Shown piece after piece: positions 5,100 through 8,745 of a stretch of DNA of 8,745 nucleotides. Source of the DNA: JBNKDD01 sp050288085 (GTDB taxonomy: Bacteria; Chloroflexota; Anaerolineae; Aggregatilineales; UBA3940); NCBI GenBank assembly GCA_050288085.1, contig JBNKDD010000240.1, positions 1 to 8,745 of the forward strand. The letters run 5' to 3'. Each line of letters begins with the position of its first letter. The stretch's first letter is position 1. The notes under the pieces are model-generated. The model searched no databases and was not told the DNA's origin. It worked only from the letters and a program-made list of their open reading frames with translations. A program made the translations under genes and the position numbers.

Positions 5100-6281
5100 T
5101 CAGTTCAGGCGCTCGAAAATGCCTGCTGCGCCCATCCCACCGCCGATGCACATGGTGACCATCCCCAGGTCGGAACCGCGCCGTTCCATCTCGTACATCA
5201 GTTGGACGGTCAGCTTGGCCCCGGTGCAACCCAGCGGGTGACCGAGTGCAATTGCCCCGCCGTTGACGTTGAGCTTATCCGGGTCAATGCCTAGCGTTCG
5301 CTGGATGGCAACCGACTGGGAGGCGAAGGCCTCGTTCAGTTCGATCAGGTCGATGTCGGCGAGGTCCATCCCGGCCAACGATAACACCTTCGGCACCGCT
5401 TCAATTGGGCCCACGCCCATGATCTCCGGCCTTACTCCGGCGGCGGCAAAATGGCGGAACTTCAGGCGGGGGGTGAAGCCCAAGGCTTCGGCCCGCTCCC
5501 GGCTCATGACGATCACCCCGGCGGCTCCATCGGATAGGGGCGAGGTGTTCCCAGGGGTGACGGTTCCCCCCTCCTTGAAGACCGGCCTGAGTTTCGCCAG
5601 CCCTTCCGGGGTGGTGTCCGGGCGGACGTGTTCGTCTCTGTCGAGCACCATCGTTTTGACGTGGCGCTCCCCGTCGGCATACCACGACTCTTCGAATTCA
5701 AACGGCAGGATCTGGTCGGCGAATCGATCGGCTTCGTAGGCGGCGACGGCCTTCATGTGGCTGTTGTAAGCGAACAAATCCTGGTCTTCGCGGCTGACAT
5801 CGAATTCCTCGGCGACATTTTCGGCGGTCAGGCCCATGCTGATGTAGACGGACGGATTGTGCTCGGCCAGGTAGGGGTTGGGCGAGATTCGGAATCCGGT
5901 CATGGGAACCAGGCTCATGGATTCCATCCCGCCTGCGATGACGATATCCGCGTCACCGACCATGATCCGATAGGCGGCGCTGGCAATGGTTTGCAGACCC
6001 GACGAACAGAACCGGTTAATGGTCTGTGCCGGGACACTGACCGGCAGCCCGGCCCGGAGCGCCGTTAAGCGGGCGACGTTCAGACCCTGTGAGCCTTCCG
6101 GCATGGCGCAGCCCACGATCACGTCGTCCACCGCTTCGGGGGCCAATGCGCCATCGGTGCGGCGGATCAACTCCGCGATGATGGCGGCCATCATGTCATC
6201 GGGGCGTGTGTTGCGCGTGGTTCCTTTCTTAGAACGGCCTACCGCCGTTCGTATTCCATCGACTATCACTGCTTCTCGCAT
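5100..6281 (-). CDS. fadA: Acetyl-CoA C-acyltransferase (beta-oxidation thiolase)
   Basis: A 393-residue thiolase, the normal family length, catalysing the last step of beta-oxidation: 3-ketoacyl-CoA plus CoA gives acetyl-CoA and a shortened acyl-CoA. Active-site residues are all present: nucleophile Cys92 in NRFCSSGLQ, His348 in GGAIALGHPLG (341-351), and Cys378 in the MCIGGGMG motif (377-384). NEAFA, the usual thiolase loop ahead of the GHP motif, is also present. The N-terminus MREAVIVDGIRTAVGR is typical, and the ATG at 6281 has GGGAG (6291-6295) nine bases upstream. It lies downstream of fadN on the same strand, 120 bases away, in the order known from Bacillus fadN-fadA, so the two likely act in series on the same substrates. 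A terminator follows, so it is the last gene of the unit. A biosynthetic acetyl-CoA acetyltransferase is the alternative reading, made less likely by the fadN context. Confidence 0.93.
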   Translation of the reverse strand: MREAVIVDGIRTAVGRSKKGTTRNTRPDDMMAAIIAELIRRTDGALAPEAVDDVIVGCAMPEGSQGLNVARLTALRAGLPVSVPAQTINRFCSSGLQTIASAAYRIMVGDADIVIAGGMESMSLVPMTGFRISPNPYLAEHNPSVYISMGLTAENVAEEFDVSREDQDLFAYNSHMKAVAAYEADRFADQILPFEFEESWYADGERHVKTMVLDRDEHVRPDTTPEGLAKLRPVFKEGGTVTPGNTSPLSDGAAGVIVMSRERAEALGFTPRLKFRHFAAAGVRPEIMGVGPIEAVPKVLSLAGMDLADIDLIELNEAFASQSVAIQRTLGIDPDKLNVNGGAIALGHPLGCTGAKLTVQLMYEMERRGSDLGMVTMCIGGGMGAAGIFERLN

Positions 6282-6290
6282 GTGTTTATT

Positions 6291-6295
6291 CTCCC
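6291..6295 (-). promoter_or_regulatory. Ribosome binding site of fadA
   Basis: GGGAG on the minus strand, nine bases before the ATG at 6281. It shows that fadA has its own initiation signal despite lying beyond the hairpin-rich spacer that follows fadN. Confidence 0.65.
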
Positions 6296-6321
6296 GGTAT
6301 CTGAGAGTTTTTCGATTAAGT

Positions 6322-6401
6322 TACCCCCCGCCACCGCTAACGCGGTGTCTGCCCCCCTTGCAAGGGGGGCAAAATCCGAATGAAATGAGGATAGGGGGGT
6401 A
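6322..6401. repeat. Compact hairpin-rich element (REP/MITE-like) between fadN and fadA
   Basis: An 80-base unit bounded by 8-base terminal inverted repeats TACCCCCC (6322-6329) and GGGGGGTA (6394-6401). Inside are a 6-bp hairpin (CACCGC, loop TAAC, GCGGTG, 6332-6347) and a perfect 22-base palindrome at 6350-6371 whose half is TGCCCCCCTTG. The pentamer ATTAA occurs just outside both ends (6315-6319 and 6401-6405), resembling a short target duplication, though chance cannot be excluded. The right end abuts the fadN stop codon (6402-6404). C-run/TTGCAA/G-run palindromes of this kind are commonly dispersed intergenic repeats; in the transcript it would form stable stem-loops between the two genes. 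Confidence 0.6.
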
Positions 6402-8745
6402 TTAATTCCGCAGCGGCTTACCCTTTGACAGCATGTGCATGATCCGCTCAATCGATTTCGGGTGCTGCATCAATTCGATGAAGGCGGCGCGTTCCAGGTC
6501 AAGGATGTACTGCTCGTCTACCCAGGTTGGGCCGGATAGGTCACCGCCGCAGAGTATCCAGGCGATCTTGTTGCCGATGAAAACATCGTGCTCGGTGGCA
6601 TAGCCTGCATCCTCAAACAGGTAAAGCTGGGTGCGCATGGCGGCCAGAACATCGCGGCCAGCAGCGTAAATCTTCTCCGGCATGGGCGGGCGATAGCCGC
6701 TCTCATAGAGGTGCAGGGCCTCGCGTTTGGCCTCGTAGAGCAGGTTGTCGCGGTTGACGACGATCCGGTCGGCGGGGCTCAAGAATCCCATCTCCTGTGC
6801 TTCGACGGCGCTGGTTGCGACCTTGCCCATCCCGACCAGCTCAAAGACTCTGGTCAACGGCGGGAGCGGGTCGGCGTTGTCAAAGCGCATGACAGGGTTC
6901 ACTACGCGGCGCAGCAGCTCCTTGCAGCCGGTCGCTGCTGGAACAAGGCCGACTCCGACTTCGACCTGGCCGATGTACAATTCGGCGTGGGCGACGATCC
7001 GGTCGCCGCACATGGTCAGCTCGGCTCCGCCGCCTAAGGCCATCTGGAAGGGGGCGGTCACGACAGGCTTAGGGGCGTAACGCATCCCCAACATCAACCG
7101 CTGGAAACTCTCCACCATGTCCTCGACCACTTCAGCCGGGGTGATGCCCCTGGCGGCGGCCTGTCCCTGGATTGCGCCGAGGTCAAGGTTAGCTCCACCG
7201 CAGAACAGCTTGCCATCGTTGCCGATCACAAGGCCGTTGAAATCGCTGTCCAGTAGATCAATGGCCCGGAAGCCCATCTCGACAACGCCGGGAGTGAGGG
7301 TATTCGACTTGGTGTGGATCTCGAACAGCGCGATCCCATCGCCCATATCGATGATGCTGGCGTCGTCATTGCCTTCGACTTCGCAGCCCTGTGACTTCAG
7401 AACGTTGATCTTGATCGCTTTGGGATTCTCGACCAGGGGAACATAGCCCTGGGTGTTGAGGTCGTAGTAACCAACCGGCACGCCGTTCTCGTACTGGTAG
7501 AAGGTGTCACACCCGGCGGCGAGCATATCGGTTACCCAGGGGGCGATCTCAAATCCGGCGGCCTCCATCTTCTCGATGCTCTCAGCGACGCCCAGGGCAT
7601 CCCAGGTCTGGAAGGGGCCGATCTCGTGGCCGAAGCCCCAGCAGATCGCATGATCGATAGACACCAGATCGTCGGCGATCTCCGGGATGCGGCGGGCGGA
7701 ATAAGTCAGCAGGTTGTAGATGGCATTGCGGACATACTCCCCGGCGCGGTCTTCGGCCTCGGTCATGGCCTTGATCCGTGCCCCAACCGGTTCCAGCTTG
7801 CGGAATGCGCCGACCGAGTCAAAGCGAACTTTTTCCGGTGGGATGTAGTCCATCGTCTCGAAGTCGAGGGTCCAGAACTGGCGCTCCCCATCGACCATGG
7901 TTTTCCGGTAAAAACCCTGAGCGGCCTTGTTGCCCAGCCAGCCGTTTTCGACCATCTGCTTCATGATGGCGATGACTTTTTCGTTATGCAGGATTCCGCG
8001 TGACTCGTCGTGGGGGACGGCCTCGTAGAGATTGGTGTTGACGTGTTCCATCACATCGAGGCCGACGAGGTCAAGGAGGCGGAAAGTGCCGGTTTTGGGA
8101 CGCCCGATCAGGGGGCCGGTCAGGTTGTCGACCTGGTCGATGCTGAATCCGTGCTCAATGGCATAACCGACATCGAAGGAACCGGCCACCGAGAATAAGC
8201 GGTTGGCGATAAAGTTGGGGGTATCCTTGCAGATCACTGCGCCCTTGCCCAGAACATCCTCGCCGAACGCGATCATGGCCTCGATCACGTCGGGGAGGGT
8301 ATCGGTGTTGGGGATGATTTCGAGCAGTTTGAGGTAGCGGGGCGGGTTGAAGAAGTGCATCCCCAGAAAATGCTGGCGGAATGCTTCGCTCCGGCCAGCG
8401 GCAATATCCTGGACGGGGATACCGGAGGTGTTGGTCGCGATGATGGCGGTTGGTTTCCTGACAGCCTCCAAGCGCTCCATCAAGCCCTGTTTGATCTTGA
8501 GGTTTTCGACAATGGCTTCGGCGATCCAATCGGCCTCAGCTAACCAGTCGAAATGGTCGTCCAGATTACCCAGTCGAACCAGGGCGGCCTTCTCTTTGGA
8601 ATAGAGCGCCGCCGGTCGCGATTTCAGGATGGCATCCCATCCTTTTTGAACAATGCGGTTGCGTACAACGGGATCGTCTAGTGTCAGGCCGTTCGCCTGC
8701 TCTTCTGGAGTCAGCTCGCGTGGGACGATATCCAGTAAATCAACC
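6402..8745 (-). CDS. fadN: 3-hydroxyacyl-CoA dehydrogenase / enoyl-CoA hydratase fusion, FadN type (5' end cut by window edge)
   Basis: The frame is open from the window edge (first full codon at 8742-8744) to the stop at 6402-6404, giving 780 residues. Only about 25-30 N-terminal residues, including the NAD-binding GxGxxG loop, are missing. Order of domains is dehydrogenase first, hydratase second, as in Bacillus FadN and opposite to E. coli FadB. Dehydrogenase signatures (numbered from the first visible residue): VENLKIK (80-86), NTSGIPV (105-111), HFFNPP (130-135, catalytic His130, with Glu142 as partner) and KDTPNFIANR (173-182). The crotonase domain spans about 463-720. It has oxyanion segment CGGANL (515-520), GGGAEL with Glu575, and QVE with Glu595, the two catalytic glutamates 20 apart as in the family. 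The C-terminus ends SKGKPLRN, like FadN. An internal TTG at 8483 is not a start, since homology continues upstream. It feeds 3-ketoacyl-CoA to FadA, encoded next. Confidence 0.95.
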   Translation of the reverse strand, partial: VDLLDIVPRELTPEEQANGLTLDDPVVRNRIVQKGWDAILKSRPAALYSKEKAALVRLGNLDDHFDWLAEADWIAEAIVENLKIKQGLMERLEAVRKPTAIIATNTSGIPVQDIAAGRSEAFRQHFLGMHFFNPPRYLKLLEIIPNTDTLPDVIEAMIAFGEDVLGKGAVICKDTPNFIANRLFSVAGSFDVGYAIEHGFSIDQVDNLTGPLIGRPKTGTFRLLDLVGLDVMEHVNTNLYEAVPHDESRGILHNEKVIAIMKQMVENGWLGNKAAQGFYRKTMVDGERQFWTLDFETMDYIPPEKVRFDSVGAFRKLEPVGARIKAMTEAEDRAGEYVRNAIYNLLTYSARRIPEIADDLVSIDHAICWGFGHEIGPFQTWDALGVAESIEKMEAAGFEIAPWVTDMLAAGCDTFYQYENGVPVGYYDLNTQGYVPLVENPKAIKINVLKSQGCEVEGNDDASIIDMGDGIALFEIHTKSNTLTPGVVEMGFRAIDLLDSDFNGLVIGNDGKLFCGGANLDLGAIQGQAAARGITPAEVVEDMVESFQRLMLGMRYAPKPVVTAPFQMALGGGAELTMCGDRIVAHAELYIGQVEVGVGLVPAATGCKELLRRVVNPVMRFDNADPLPPLTRVFELVGMGKVATSAVEAQEMGFLSPADRIVVNRDNLLYEAKREALHLYESGYRPPMPEKIYAAGRDVLAAMRTQLYLFEDAGYATEHDVFIGNKIAWILCGGDLSGPTWVDEQYILDLERAAFIELMQHPKSIERIMHMLSKGKPLRN

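Noticed and set aside
5016..5294. Plus-strand open frame starting just after the zinc-ribbon gene
   Set aside because: It reads through the 28-base terminator palindrome and then antisense to fadA; its composition is that of a shadow frame.
5628..6068. Plus-strand open frame of 146 codons opposite fadA (and similar ones at 6588-7037 and 7626-8003 opposite fadN)
   Set aside because: These are antisense shadows of high-GC coding sequence, have no ribosome sites, and lie wholly within thiolase and FadN genes that carry intact catalytic residues.
6322..6401. Rho-independent terminator ending fadN transcription
   Set aside because: The palindrome is strong but is not followed by a T run on the minus strand (it continues into the CACCGC hairpin and a G run), so a dispersed repeat or mRNA-structuring element fits better.

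Overview
The window reads as a stretch of bacterial chromosome carrying eight protein genes, two of them cut by the window edges. I see no rRNA, tRNA, CRISPR array or transposase. A Chloroflexota (Anaerolineae-like) host is my best guess. The reasons are the Pro/Thr-rich linker behind the lipobox of the left-edge lipoprotein, a ComEA-type protein in an organism that also has a FadN-type fused beta-oxidation enzyme, and moderately high GC. This is inference from style, not a proven assignment.

Layout, left to right. (1) Bases 1-1622, minus strand: a two-gene unit, comEA (membrane-anchored DNA receptor for competence) followed by a lipoprotein with an alkaline-phosphatase-superfamily fold. The two genes overlap by four bases (ATGA), and a good sigma-70-like promoter lies upstream of comEA. 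(2) Bases 1731-2430, plus strand: a lone peptide deformylase gene (def) with a perfect TATAAT box and an unusual Glu/Ala-repeat tail. It ends at a long hairpin terminator. (3) Bases 2399-3965: a CPBP/CAAX-type intramembrane protease on the minus strand, divergent from a TetR-family regulator on the plus strand. Their 151-base shared gap contains repeated TGTCTCA/TGAGACA half-sites that look like the regulator's operators. (4) Bases 4182-5012, plus strand: an orphan membrane protein with an N-terminal zinc ribbon, preceded by a related but degenerate palindrome. (5) Bases 5100-8745, minus strand: the fatty-acid beta-oxidation pair fadN then fadA (same order as Bacillus subtilis fadNA). A compact REP/MITE-like inverted-repeat element sits between them.

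Functionally, fadN and fadA together perform hydration, dehydrogenation and thiolysis of acyl-CoA. The tetR/CPBP/zinc-ribbon segment looks like a small regulated membrane module, and its codons are visibly more A+T-rich than those of the fad genes. The points I would look at first are: the lipoprotein's apparent loss of the phosphatase nucleophile and of one metal ligand; the operator set between the CPBP and TetR genes, with its possible third member upstream of the zinc-ribbon gene; the hairpin element between fadN and fadA; and the deformylase tail. I found no convincing wholly new multi-gene system.
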